In this document: piece by piece, positions 1 to 11,811 of the stretch
How positions within the stretch are numbered: position 1 is the stretch's first letter
Layout of the letters: each line of letters opens with the position of its first letter
Assembly (NCBI GenBank): GCA_964030475.1
Contig: CAXIPT010000002.1
Span: forward strand, 10,426,458 to 10,490,457
DNA length: 64,000 nucleotides
From: Tethya wilhelma
Taxonomy: Eukaryota > Porifera > Demospongiae > Tethyida > Tethyidae
Direction: 5' to 3'
Program-made: the position numbers and the translations under genes
The notes under the pieces: model-generated
The model's input: the letters and a program-made list of their open reading frames with translations, nothing else
Database searches by the model: none
What the model was told of the DNA's origin: nothing

Positions 1-71
1 TCGCCAATCTTGTTAACATGGGACTGAATTTACCAAATTTTAAACCCTCCAAATCTACCCATTATACGGTA
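1..71. repeat. Right end of a TACCGTATA-tipped inverted-repeat element (family A)
   Basis: The window opens inside a short element whose right end carries the CCAAAT...TACCC..TATACGGTA terminus seen in complete copies at 2847-3038 and 6101-6243. It lies immediately downstream of the DTWD1-like exon, in its intron. Confidence 0.55.
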
Positions 72-106
72 CACAGCAGCTGCCAAGATCAGTAATGATA
101 ACGTAC

Positions 107-276
107 ATATCTAGTTTGACAGGGAGGCTGACACGTGGAATGAGACTGGGATCCACACCGACAATTTCATAACAGGTGTAGCAGAAGAACTTCCTCGATC
201 GATGGCAACTGGGACAAGGAGAACGGCCTATTACCTGTCTGAATATGTGTGTACACATTGTGCCAAGGAGATGCAA
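107..276 (-). CDS. DTWD1: DTWD1-like tRNA aminocarboxypropyltransferase, N-terminal exon (partial)
   Basis: The minus-strand reading frame contains a Cys-rich stretch, CPSCHRSRKFFCYTCYEIVG, followed by a P-V-K-L-D segment. This matches my memory of the N-terminal part of animal DTWD1, a DTW-domain protein that modifies uridine in tRNA (acp3U). The exon ends at a GTACGT donor (101-106). It either starts at an acceptor near 238 or opens at the in-frame Met at 276. The rest of the gene, including the DTW motif, lies off the left edge. It is divergent from the kinase gene that begins at 886. The match covers only about 40 residues, but the CxxC...CYTC spacing is distinctive. The start is not settled. 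Confidence 0.55.
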
Positions 277-844
277 GGGTTACTAAAGGAATTCACAGCT
301 AGCTAGCTAACTAGGCTGCACCTTAGTGGCTCCCAGGAGGCAAGCTGGAGATGAGAGAAAGGATTGAGACGAGGGTAAGCAGAAGCTGTTGCTCCAGCCA
401 TTTTATAGAGCTGCAGAGTGGTGTGGAAATTTATGTAAGAGCCGTGGCAACAACTTGTGTGTGTGTGAACTTACAGAACGGATGAGCAGCATAAAAGTTC
501 AAAGTACAGTATTGGAATTCTTCCAAATAACGCGCACTAAGGCTGTGACCGGTCTAGCTGTGTGTGTGGCAGTCGTTGTGCGTATTCTCTTCCTAACAGT
601 CGTGTGGACGTTGAAGGTTCGTCTCTAGGGATGTATTTGTGACAGAAATATTGTCTCCTACGTATGAATGTAGCTTGTACGTATAAACTTAGTACTGAAA
701 AGAAGCAGCAAGTAGACTGAAAATTTATAAAAGACTTTATTATACTTACTCAAAAATTTTTGGAGTATAGAAAAGACGTTTTAAATTGGGGAGAACTTTG
801 TCAAGAAATTTCCTTTCCCCATATTTTCTAGATAGCTATCTACT

Positions 845-882
<38 letters not shown>

Positions 883-885
883 GAC
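277..885. other. Divergent intergenic region and 5' UTR of the OSR1/SPAK gene
   Basis: I see no coding exon here. A CT dinucleotide run (about 846-880) ends in TAG at 881-883, three bases before the kinase start codon. It looks like the acceptor of a 5' UTR intron, so the kinase promoter is probably further upstream, shared with or near the DTWD1-like gene. Confidence 0.4.
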
Positions 886-1262
886 ATGTCCACTCACCTA
901 TCAGCTCCTGACCCCAGTGCAGGGGGTCCTGCTAGTGGAGGGGGCAGTGACCCTGCCCCCCCATCCTCTCAGCAGCTGCAGTCAGCCTCCAGTGGAGCCC
1001 TCTCTTGGCCCAACAGAAGAGAAGCCTATGAGTTGCTTGATGTCATTGGTAAGAGAGAAAAAGTGCTTTGCTAGCGTAGTACCCATTCCTGCTATGGAGA
1101 GGACATACATACATACATACAGTATTGCATCACTATAATAATATTATCGTTGATGAGGTATAATTATAGTACTTACGATGTTGTTATTGCATAATTGAAG
1201 AATAAGTATTGACTTTTGTAATGTAAACTTTATTTAAAGTACTTCTCGATTTATTTTTGTGG

Positions 1263-1304
<42 letters not shown>

Positions 1305-3276
1305 GCAGTGGTGCCACCTCGGTGGTCCAAGTGGCTAGATGTATCCCCAATGATCAGAAGGTTGCCATAAAAAGGATTGACTTGGAGAGATGTGGTTCCT
1401 CCATTGAAGAGCTTCAGGTGTGTGTGTGTGTGTGTTGCCTAGCTACATATATTGTTGCTATAACACATACATCAGCACATGATGTATGTAGAGTACAAGG
1501 TCTTCTGTATGATATTATATATGCTCTTTTTTATCAATGCCATGGAGCTATATATGGAGCTGCTTGAACAACTTGGCATTTGCATATCACTTTCTCCCTT
1601 CACTCCTTACACCCCTCACACCCTCTCCCCTCACACCCACACCCACATCTCCCTTCACTTCTTACACCCCTCCCACCCTCACACACACACACACACACAT
1701 CTCCCTTCACTCCTTACACCCCTCCCACCCTCTCCCCTCACAAATCACACACACACTTACAGAAAGAGATCACCCTGATGTCCAACTGCAACCACCCCAA
1801 CGTCATAAACTACCATACCTCCTTTGTGGTGAAGCATGAGCTCTGGCTGGTCATGAAACTCATGTCAGGAGGTAAGGTGGCTGGTTTTACTTGTACATTT
1901 ACAGTACTTCAGTCAGTGTGGAAATAGTTTGTGATACATTAAATATAGGTGATTAATTTTGGCAATCAGTGCAAATTTAATTAATGCACACAAGGGAAAA
2001 AATTTCACACTATTGTGCATTTGATTACCATATAGCGGGTAAATTTGGTAGTCAATTTTAAAAGCTTGCCAATAAATATTTTCTTAAATTAATTGTCAAT
2101 AAACCTGTGAAGTTGTGAATGTCATGTTTTGTGCCTCAGGCTCTCTGTTGGATATCGTGAAGCATGTGCTGGCCAAGGGAGGAAAAGGCGGAGTCTTGGA
2201 CGAGGTTGTCATAGCAACCATTCTCAAGGAGGTGCTACTGGGTTTGGAATATTTCCATGGCAACAAACAGATTCACAGGTAGTTTAGTTTAATAACAGTT
2301 ACTATTAGTACACAGTTCTGAACATACTCGTAGCGTTTGATTCTTTCTTGTTCCTTTGTCTTTGTTCTCTCCCAGAGATTTGAAGGCTGGCAATATTCTT
2401 ATCGGAGAAGATGGCTCTGTACAGTTGGCAGGTACTTGTATAATAATTAGCTCAGGGGCTCTTTCAATCTTTGTGAATATTAGCTACCAGGGAATAGAAA
2501 TAAGTTCTTTTTGCCAATTTTAATTTCATAGTTAAACTGTATTGTTGTTTTTTTCCCCGCAGTCTTCTGTCTGTGTACATGTACGTTGTACTGTTTCTTA
2601 AGCTTCCATTCTAAGAGATGTGTGTTCATTCTCCCCTCCCATAGACTTTGGTGTCAGTAACTGGCTCTACGACACAGCCCAGAGGGACCAGCACCTTGGG
2701 AGCAAGGCAGCCAAGAAGATGCCCAGGAACACCTTTGTGGGCACTCCATGTTGGATGGCCCCTGAGGTCATGGACCAGGTAATAACCTAGCTAGCTGTAC
2801 TGGCTGTGCTTTATTTAGAATTGGCTCTAGCTGGCGATGTGGAAACTACCATATCGTGGGTAAATTTGGTCGGCTTAAAATTTTGCGAATTTGCATGTTA
2901 GCAAGATTTGGCGATTTAATTCCACACGCTGCATTGTTTTATATGTGCACACGTGTATATAAAAATGTTTGGCAATTTGAAAAATAGTTCGCCAATTCGC
3001 CAAGTTTAATTCTCACCAAATTTACCCGCTATACGGTATGTGTGTGACAATTATTTATATGTACATGCCTATGTGTGTGTGTTTGTATAATCATAATGGC
3101 ATTGTCTATTGCTGCAGTCTGTAGGCTACAATGAAAAGGCTGATATTTGGAGCCTTGGTATTACTGCACTGGAGTTGGCCACTGGAACAGCACCATATGC
3201 AAAGTTCCCTCCAATGAAGGTGAGGTTGCTGTGGCAGTTGAAGGAACTGATAGTTTAAGATTTGAGCTGCGTTTTG

Positions 3277-3344
<68 letters not shown>

Positions 3345-3500
3345 GTGCTGATGCTCACCCTAGAGAATCCTCCTCCCACTCTAGAGACGTGTGGTGACCT
3401 CAATGGCAAGGACTATCTCAAACATTACTCCAAGAGCTTCCAGAAACTAGTGGAGAAATGTCTTCAGAGAGACCCTGACAAACGGTATTGATATGTGTGT

Positions 3501-3542
<42 letters not shown>

Positions 3543-4030
3543 GCTCTGAAACTGACATTAACTCTTCTTCCTTAAATCCTCCAAATGTAAAGAGTTGGTT
3601 CACATCTCATGTTGTGTTCTCTCCTTCTCAGACCCTCGGCTGCTGAGTTGCTAAAGATGCCTTTCATCAAGAAGGCCAAAGGGAAGGAGTTCATCAAGGA
3701 GGTGGTCCTGGGAGATGCTCCCAGCCTACAGTCACGAGCTAAGAAGGTACCTTAGGGATGTGCTTTAAATAGAGTCACAGGCCTATGGGTGTGCTTAAAT
3801 TAGAATTACTATCATCCATGTATATTTTGTAAAACATACATGTAAAATGCTTCCAAGATCGCTGTATGTGTGATAAATTCACACCTGACCACACCCCCTA
3901 GGTTGCCCGTAAGCCAGGTGCCAGTGGTCACCTCCGTAAGACAGAGGACGGAGGGTGGATCTGGTCTGATGATGAGGAGGCACCAAAAGAGGAGGACGAG
4001 GATCGAGAAGCAAAGAAGAAGGTAGTTCAG

Positions 4031-4097
<67 letters not shown>

Positions 4098-5018
4098 NAC
4101 TATTAGTACACAGTTCTGAACATACTCGTAGCGTTTGATTCTTTCTTGTTCCTTTGTCTTTGTTCTCTCCCAGAGATTTGAAGGCTGGCAATATTCTTAT
4201 TGGAGAAGATGGCTCTGTGCAGTTGGCAGGTACTTGTATAATAATTAGCTCAGGGGCTCTTTCAATCTTTGTGAATATTAGCTACCAGGGAATAGAAATA
4301 AGTTCTTTTTGCCAATTTTAATTTCATAGTTAAACTGTATTGTTGTTTTTTTCCCCGCAGTCTTCTGTCTGTGTACATGTATGTTGTACTGTTTCTTAAG
4401 CTTCCATTCTAAGAGATGTGTGTTCATTCTCCCCTCCCATAGACTTTGGTGTCAGTAACTGGCTCTACGACACAGCCCAGAGGGACCAGCACCTTGGGAG
4501 CAAGGCAGCCAAGAAGATGCCCAGGAACACCTTTGTTGGCACTCCGTGTTGGATGGCCCCTGAGGTCATGGACCAGGTAACCACTAGCTATACGGGCTGT
4601 GCTTTATTTAGAATTGGCTCTAGCTGGTTGATGTGGAGACTACCGTATAGCGGGTAAATTTGACAGGCTTAAATTTGGTGAATTTGCATTTAGCAAGATT
4701 TGGCGATTTTAAATTTGGCAATTTTAATTCTGCACGCTGCATTGTTTATATGCATGTGTGTGCGTATAAAACTGTATGGCAATTGTGGGACAATTGTTTA
4801 TATGCACATACTTAAATGTGTCTGTGTTTGTACAATCATAATGGCATTGTCTATTGCTGCAGTCTGTAGGCTACAATGAGAAGGCTGATATTTGGAGCCT
4901 TGGTATCACTGCACTGGAGTTGGCCACTGGAACAGCACCGTATGCAAAGTTCCCTCCAATGAAGGTTAGGTTGCTATGGAAGTTGAAGGAACTGACGGTT
5001 TGAGGTGCGTTTTGTGTT

Positions 5019-5080
<62 letters not shown>

Positions 5081-5236
5081 GTGCTGATGCTCACCCTAGA
5101 GAATCCTCCTCCCACTCTAGAGACGTGTGGTGACCTCAATGGCAAGGACTATCTCAAACATTACTCCAAGAGCTTCCAGAAACTAGTGGAGAAATGTCTT
5201 CAGAGAGACCCTGACAAACGGTATTGATATGTGTGT

Positions 5237-5278
<42 letters not shown>

Positions 5279-5766
5279 GCTCTGAAACTGACATTAACTC
5301 TTCTTCCTTAAATCCTCCAAATGTAAAGAGTTGGTTCACATCTCATGTTGTGTTCTCTCCTTCTCAGACCCTCGGCTGCTGAGTTGCTAAAGATGCCTTT
5401 CATCAAGAAGGCCAAAGGGAAGGAGTTCATCAAGGAGGTGGTCCTGGGAGATGCTCCCAGCCTACAGTCACGAGCTAAGAAGGTACCTTAGGGATGTGCT
5501 TTAAATAGAGTCACAGGCCTATGGGTGTGCTTAAATTAGAATTACTATCATCCATGTATATTTTGTAAAACATACATGTAAAATGCTTCCAAGATCGCTG
5601 TATGTGTGATAAATTCACACCTGACCACACCCCCTAGGTTGCCCGTAAGCCAGGTGCCAGTGGTCACCTCCGTAAGACAGAGGACGGAGGGTGGATCTGG
5701 TCTGATGATGAGGAGGCACCAAAAGAGGAGGACGAGGATCGAGAAGCAAAGAAGAAGGTAGTTCAG

Positions 5767-5812
<46 letters not shown>

Positions 5813-7750
5813 TTTTAGCTCTTTAAGATTGTGGTGTGTTTTGGTTGACATTTTGATCAGTTGTAAGATCATCTGTGTGTGCATTGAAGCTCAATGCAGT
5901 ATTGTGACTATTAACTATGTGTACAGGTGGAAGAGTCTTCTAGCAAGCCTCTGGAGCCGTCATCGACTGACTCTACCACCCTTCCCCCTGCCGTGGGAAC
6001 CCCTGGGATGGTCCCCCTCGCTGTGCCCAACATACAGGTATACCTACAGACAATGCTAGTATTGGGTCAGGAAAAACATGCGTACCTGCATACATGTACA
6101 TACCGTATATATAGCGGGAAAATTTGGCAAATTCGCATTTTAGCAACGCTGCATTGTTTATATGTGCACATATGTGTATAAAACTCTTTGGTGATTTGCA
6201 GAATAATTCGCCAATTCGCCAAATTTACCCGCTATATGGGATATGATTTTCTCTCCCTCCCCCTCCCTAGATCCAGCCAGACACCACACCTACCCTACCA
6301 GCCATTGCTCCTCTACAACAACAGATTGTCTCCATCCAAGGTCAGCTTCATCAGGTCCAGCAACAGCTGCTACTGGCCAAACAGCAACAAGAGCAGATAG
6401 CTTTGCTTCAGCAGCAGAACCCAGGTGAGGTGTACATAGATAGCATAGTCTCAAATATCACTCCAGTGTGAGGGTGAAAGACTTGTTGTGCTGTTCATCA
6501 ATGATTTAGTATAATTTACCAAACAAAGAGATTTTTTGCCATAATTTATTTATTGTCTTAATAAATTTCTCAACCAATTGTTGGCAGAATAATAAAGTTT
6601 TTTTCTTGTCAAATCATGGTTGGCTTATAAGAACTTTGTACTATTAAATTGTTGATGTTTAAATCAAGAATTTTTATTCTTGAAGTACATTGTATTTGTT
6701 ACGATGAACAAAAATATGGCAACTTCTTTTTACTCGGTGCGGTATATAATGCTGACTAAATCATCTGGTATATATACAGCCCAACAAACTCCAGAGCAAA
6801 TCATGACTGCTAGAAAGCTCCTCGAGACGGTACAGAACCTGGAGAGACAGAAACAGATGTTGGAGTTCCAGAAGCAACAGGCCGCTCTCAGTCTACAGCA
6901 GGCTCAAGATGCCCACGCCATGGAGAGACAGTTCCAGGAGGCGCTGAAGCTCCAGCAGCAGGGACAGCAGGCAGGGGGGGGAGGACAACAGTTGCGTCAA
7001 CAACCGGTGGCCGAAGGGAGACCCCAGCCTGGTGGGAGGGGCATCAAACTGGTCCTGAGGAAGAGGTGGGGTTACTGAGATGAACTGAAATGAGATGTGC
7101 TGAAAATTGAGTCAAAAATATTGTATAAAATTGTATCCTTTTGTCTTTGTTGTCCAGGACTGAGGATAATCAGCTCAAGGATATCAAGTTTGATTTTCTC
7201 CCTGCCAGCGGTGAGTGGTGCCACTTGTGTGTGAGAGAGAGAGAAAAAGAGGAGAGAGGGGAGGGCAAAATTAATGGATGGCCATTAGTCTATCTACGTA
7301 CATTTTGACATAGCTTCTTTTCCATTCATCAATTGATTAGACACACCTGATGCTATTGCAAAGGACCTCATCTCTGCTGGTCTCATAGATGGGAGAAACT
7401 TGGTCGTCAGTAAGTGTTATAAACTTAACTGTGTGTCAGTGTGAGGCATATCTATCTGTCTGTCTGTCTTTCTTCAGTGGCTGCTAATATTCAAAAGATT
7501 GTTGAAAATCCGTCACTTGATAAGGTCGTCTTCCAAATAGTAAGTTAGTGCACACTAGCTGTCTACTTATAATAATAGCAAGAAAGATTTGTAGGAACAT
7601 TATTTTTTGTTGTTGTTTTTTACAAATCACAAATTAATTATCTACGCGTAACTTTAGGATTTAATTTCTTGTGATTGAGAAACGTTTAATGATTACATTA
7701 TTTCATGAAAGTTACTTAAGAAGTTTTCACTTTCTTCTTCTTCTTCTTCT

Positions 7751-7821
<71 letters not shown>

Positions 7822-7907
7822 TCCAGGTGTCTGATGTGTCTCAAGCCAAATTAGATGAAAAGAACCTAGTAGGATTTGCACAGTTATCAGTCATTCACGA
7901 TGCTTGA
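886..7907 (+). CDS. OXSR1: OSR1/SPAK-type Ste20 kinase (WNK effector kinase)
   Basis: Spliced exons: 886-1048, 1305-1417, 1763-1871, 2140-2278, one set of the duplicated core exons (2376-2431, 2645-2778, 3118-3219, 3345-3484, 3632-3746, 3902-4021, or 4174-4229, 4443-4576, 4863-4964, 5081-5220, 5368-5482, 5638-5757), then 5927-6037, 6271-6424, 6780-7065, 7158-7210, 7341-7409, 7478-7539 and 7827-7907. The sum is 2007 nt, or 668 residues. Visible motifs are the Gly-rich loop [12 protein letters not shown] lysine, HRDLKAGN, DFGVS and the T-loop [13 protein letters not shown] with the Thr that WNK kinases phosphorylate. These are followed by the S-motif [18 protein letters not shown], a Gln-rich coiled linker, and a C-terminal CCT/PF2 domain ending GFAQLSV, which binds RFxV peptides. 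In animals this kinase relays WNK signals to cation-chloride cotransporters. One gene stands for both vertebrate OXSR1 and STK39. Confidence 0.93.
2847..3038. mobile_element. TACCGTATA-tipped MITE, family A, kinase intron
   Basis: The left end TACCATATCGTGGGTAAATT and right end AATTTACCCGCTATACGGTA are inverted repeats enclosing a second internal GGCGATTT/AATTCGCC arrangement. The second haplotype copy (4641 to about 4795) lacks the right end. Confidence 0.7.
4099..5810 (+). other. Second copy of kinase exons 5-10 after an N join (unmerged allele or overlap)
   Basis: After the single N at 4098, sequence nearly identical to about 2302-4080 resumes. It carries the six catalytic-core exons with scattered substitutions, different CT and GT repeat lengths, and a shortened MITE between exons 6 and 7. 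The six exons total 667 nt, not a multiple of three. Reading both sets in series would therefore break the frame, so only one set can belong to a transcript. Confidence 0.85.
6101..6243. mobile_element. TACCGTATA-tipped MITE, family A, kinase intron
   Basis: TACCGTATATATAGCGGGAA at the left and CCAAATTTACCCGCTATATG at the right bound about 143 bp. Its right end lies 27 bp from the acceptor of the exon at 6271. Confidence 0.7.
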
Positions 7908-8155
7908 TAGTTGGCTCATTAATAATAGTAATTATTAAGAATTTTTTGTGCATTTGTGTTTTGTACCCTACAGCTTTCATTTTCTTTATGTTGTAACTTA
8001 TTAATAGTTATTGATTATTGTTGTGTGTGTAACATCAATGTAATTTTACTCATTATAGTTATGTAACTATTTATAATAGAATGCAATTATTTATACAATT
8101 GCAATTTTTGTGGTCTGAGGTATGGTATCAGTTTAAGGTCAAAGTTCATGCATGC

Positions 8156-9291
8156 ATGGAGACAACCAAGATCTACTTCATGAGGCATGCAGAGGTACAG
8201 TTTAAAGGCATAATATTATAAATTTACAATGTACACAATAAACTTTTCTATAAATTATTTGTATGTTACCTATATATATATATATGTGGCAGTCACAAGA
8301 CTGGTAGAAATGGAATATGTGCCAGTCACAGGACTGCATGGTAGAAATGGAATATTTATTCTTACTGAATTTTGCCCACTTTTTGACTTTGCTGCTTTTT
8401 ATCTCCCAAATGGAATATCATTAGGCTACAGAACCGGGTCAGCTAGTAGCTCTACTATCCCATAACACATCAGCAAAATTTAGAGAGTAATTAATAAGCA
8501 TTTAGTTAACGTTAATTAAAAACAGAATAATGTTCCTTTTGATTTCGACCTGTGACTACCACATAATATTATATGTTTGGGTCTACACTGTACATGTCCA
8601 GAGTACAGCTAATGTGGCCAACCTGATAGTGTCTGACCCAGCGGTTGGTGTGGACTCATATGGACTGACAGAGAGGGGGAGACAACAAGCAAAACAGGTA
8701 TAGCAGGTTTTGGAGATGTTGGCTAGGTTACGTGAAGTGAATACACACACACACACACACACACAGGCTTGCGATGAACTAGAATCTCTAATCCAAGCTA
8801 CCAACGATCCACAGGGTACCGGTACTAACCATGGCCCCAGTACCAGCACTGCTAGAGGCCACCTCAACCTCTCAGAGAGACTTATAATCATCAGCTCAGA
8901 CTTCAAACGTACCAGAGAGACTGCTGAAATTGTCCACGACCATTTCAAAGTGGTCGCCCCACTCCGACTGGACGAGGCTCTCAGGGAGAGAAACTTTGGC
9001 GAGCTGAACATGACCAATTCGTCAAACTATCACAAAGTTTGGGAGAAGGATGTTTTTGATGGAGACCACACCTCCTTTGGGTGTGAGAGTGTGGCGAGTG
9101 TGTTTGCAAGAACAAAGGATCTGATTGGACGCCTCCAGAGAGAGGAGGAGGGGGGGAAGGGGACGGTCGTGGTGCTGGTGTCACACGGAGACACGACACA
9201 GATTGCCATGACGATGGCCGCTGGTCTAGCACCTCATGAACACAGGAGCCTTCCTCATTTGGAGAACTGTGGCATCAGGAGAATGATATGA
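8156..9291 (+). CDS. Histidine phosphatase superfamily (phosphoglycerate-mutase-like) protein 1
   Basis: Exons 8156-8194, 8602-8697 and 8767-9291 splice in frame to 219 residues. Near the N-terminus MRHAESTAN supplies the catalytic His of the RHG signature. The middle part has SSDFKRTRETAEI, then LRERNFGEL with the likely acid residue, and near the C-terminus LVSHGD with the second catalytic His. The family contains cofactor-dependent mutases and many phosphatases; I cannot name a substrate. There is no signal peptide or membrane segment. A paralogue with the same exon plan (96-nt second exon, third exon starting ACxxLES) faces it at 10432-11574. An AC repeat immediately precedes the exon 3 acceptor. 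Confidence 0.8.
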
Positions 9292-10430
9292 GTCAACTTA
9301 AATCATTATTGTATGTATAATATGATGCAAACTGTCAGATATAATTGGCAATTTAAGTTGATAAGCAGCTTTTATTCTATAATAAACAGGTTTACACCCA
9401 GTAGGGAAACCTTCCAAAATGAAGGCACCAAGGTGCATAAGCCTCGGCGCAATCAACTATTATTAGTCTTGACCAAAGGCTATTCCCAGTACGGTAGTAC
9501 TGGGTACATAGGAATGGCACGGATGGCCCATTAGCGCAATACAAATATTCACGCAAATAACTACGCAAAAACTGAGCGCTTGGCACTAAAAGGCTTCTCA
9601 AGCTACTATTTAGCTCTTTCTCTCTCTAATGAGCCCAAAAACATGGCCTAAAACCATCGCTGAAGTACCAAACTAAAATATGCCAAACCTCCAATTTTCT
9701 CCATCTTCTTCTTATTCTTCTTCTATCTTCTCACGCCATATCTCAAAGACCATTCACTTTTAGAAGCTGATTCTTGAACGAACAAACTTGGTTTCTTTGT
9801 CTTCAATCGCTTTTGCCATCGGTTTTTTGTGTCTCTCATTGAGTCGCTAGATACAAGGCGAAAAGCGCCTTCTCCATATGGCGGCCATTATTTTCTAAAC
9901 TCATGCATTATTCATAAGCTAGCTTAACGACCCTTTCCATATCCAAGTGCGCGTTATTTGGAATCTATTGCAAACATGCAGTGCCCCAAGTTCTGTCCTC
10001 CTCTGTGTTCAGTTCTTCAGTAGGGAAGTTATCTGTAGCTAACAAGACACACATAATAATTGACATAAATCACATTCAGCTTGGGATTTTAGAGTTTCAG
10101 CTGTCTAAAAGGCATGACTCAGTACTGTAGGGTTCAGTGTAGTCTGGCCCGTGAGACGGTGTTGGCATTGCAAGTTTTCTGCTCAGGCTAACGACTAAAT
10201 TTGACTGGTATTTTAAGTAATTATTCAAAAAAAAAATACAACAAACAAGTACAAAAAACATTAGAAATGTAATGTAAACATAGGAATGGGGGCCAAATCG
10301 TAAAAAAGTGAGCAAACAAGATAGAAATGGTTGTCAGATTAAGCGAGTTCATTCCTGTGTCTACAATGTCATTGAGCTAGGGATATGAACATATATAGGT
10401 GACACAGTGAAATGAACTTGCTCAATCTGA
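9292..10430. other. Intergenic/3' region between convergent histidine phosphatases, no gene seen
   Basis: The reading frames here are short and without recognisable domains. An N at 10431 marks a contig join. The sequence to its left does not continue the phosphatase gene on the right, so coding sequence is missing at the join. Confidence 0.5.
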
Positions 10431-10431
10431 N

Positions 10432-11574
10432 GGACCCCCGTCACCACGGCCCACAGCACGTGAAGGGGATCACCGTGGGATACGAGTACAATGATCCTGT
10501 CGTCAAACTCCTCGTCCACGCTGGCAAGAACCCTCGACATCCTTACGACACAGTTCATCAAACTCTCACAGTTGTGTTGTGTGTGAGTCGGATCATCACA
10601 GTCATACTTGAAGATGATCTTGAAGGCATTTTCGACAGGCGTCTTGTGAAAGTCACCACACCCCCTCTCCCTGAGACCCTCGTCCAGTCGGAGTGGGGTG
10701 ACCACTTTGAAATGGTCGTGGACTATTTCAGCAGTCTCTCTGGTACGTTTGAAATCTGAGCTGATGATGACAAGTCTTTTAGCTAGGGTGTCACCATCTT
10801 CAGACTGAAATAAAGACTCTAGTTTCGCACAAGCCTGTGAAATGAACAGGAAAAATAATAACAGTGAAAAAAAATGCAAAAATTCTATCAAACCAACAAT
10901 CTACAAAGTGGGTGCAATCAAACACTTCCATTAGCAAATGTACAGGAGTGATATGTGGAAAAACAGGTAGCTGTCATTTACTTCTGTATGGCAAAATAAC
11001 TATATGTCACGTCACAAAATACTTCCAGTTTTTGATGACGTAATTGCACCCACTTTATAAAACAAATGATGTAATAGACAATAACCTATTATCCATAATT
11101 CATAATTGTTAATCTATTATGGCCTTCCAATCAGTGACACAATACATCGCAAAATTAATGGCTAATTTGTTGGTATAAATTTGCACCTCTTTTGCTTGTT
11201 GTCTTCCCTTCTCTGTGAGCCCGTAGTGAGGGACACCGTCCTTGGGGTCTGAGATGACAATGTCCTGTATGTTGGACTCCGCCTACGATGACACACAAAC
11301 AGAAACAAATCAACTGCAAACTTTTATTTGAATGTGAAAAACAACATACAATACATGATACATGCATGGTAGCATATAAATGCTTATGCGACAGTTGATC
11401 CATGCATAGCATGATGGATGAATTTACAGAATTATATCTGGGCAGCTGCAGTCAGTCTGGTCCATATACCTAGAGTTACTAGAGTTTGGCTCTCTTACGT
11501 ACCTCTCCGTGTCGGAGTATGAATATCCTATTCTTAAATTGGCTTCTCTGCGCACTGCCTCCAGCTGTAGCCAT
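10432..11574 (-). CDS. Histidine phosphatase superfamily protein 2, C-terminus lost at an N
   Basis: Exons in transcript order are 11503-11574, 11187-11282, and 10432-10834 running into the N at 10431. The start MATAGGS leads to IFILRHGE (RHG signature). Exon 2 encodes SNIQDIV...YGLTEKGRQQ. Exon 3 shares SSDFKRTRETAEIVHDHFKV with paralogue 1 and continues to LVSHGDP. About 20-30 C-terminal residues, including the equivalent of the ENCGI segment, are absent because the sequence left of the N is unrelated. Both catalytic His are present, so the truncation is an assembly effect, not a pseudogene signature. It lies 237 bp downstream of chitin synthase 1 on the same strand. Confidence 0.75.
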
Positions 11575-11811
11575 GGAAAATTTCCCAGGAAAGGTGAGAG
11601 TGATTGAATACCACGAGGTCCGAATTCTTACGGTAAAGGGTCGAATGTACAAAAGCTAGCTCGCAGATTGGTACGTAACTCGTGAAAAATTTACTGAATA
11701 CGCGCACGAAGTAAACTTTTCAACCTGTGCACAAAAGTTATTATAAATCCATCAATGATAAACAAACAAACAAATAAAAACAAACTCAACATATAAAATA
11801 GATAACAGCTG

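Noticed and set aside
3147..3603. Open frames rich in Ser-Leu or Arg-Glu repeats, here and at 4976-5339, 7671-7907, 38973-39191, 46284-46515 and 53698-53934
   Set aside because: They are translations of CT/AG microsatellites in introns that extend real exon frames or lie antisense to them.
9313..9601. Overlapping 69-73 codon frames after the histidine phosphatase
   Set aside because: No Met context, domain or splice support; the composition is that of the surrounding intergenic DNA.
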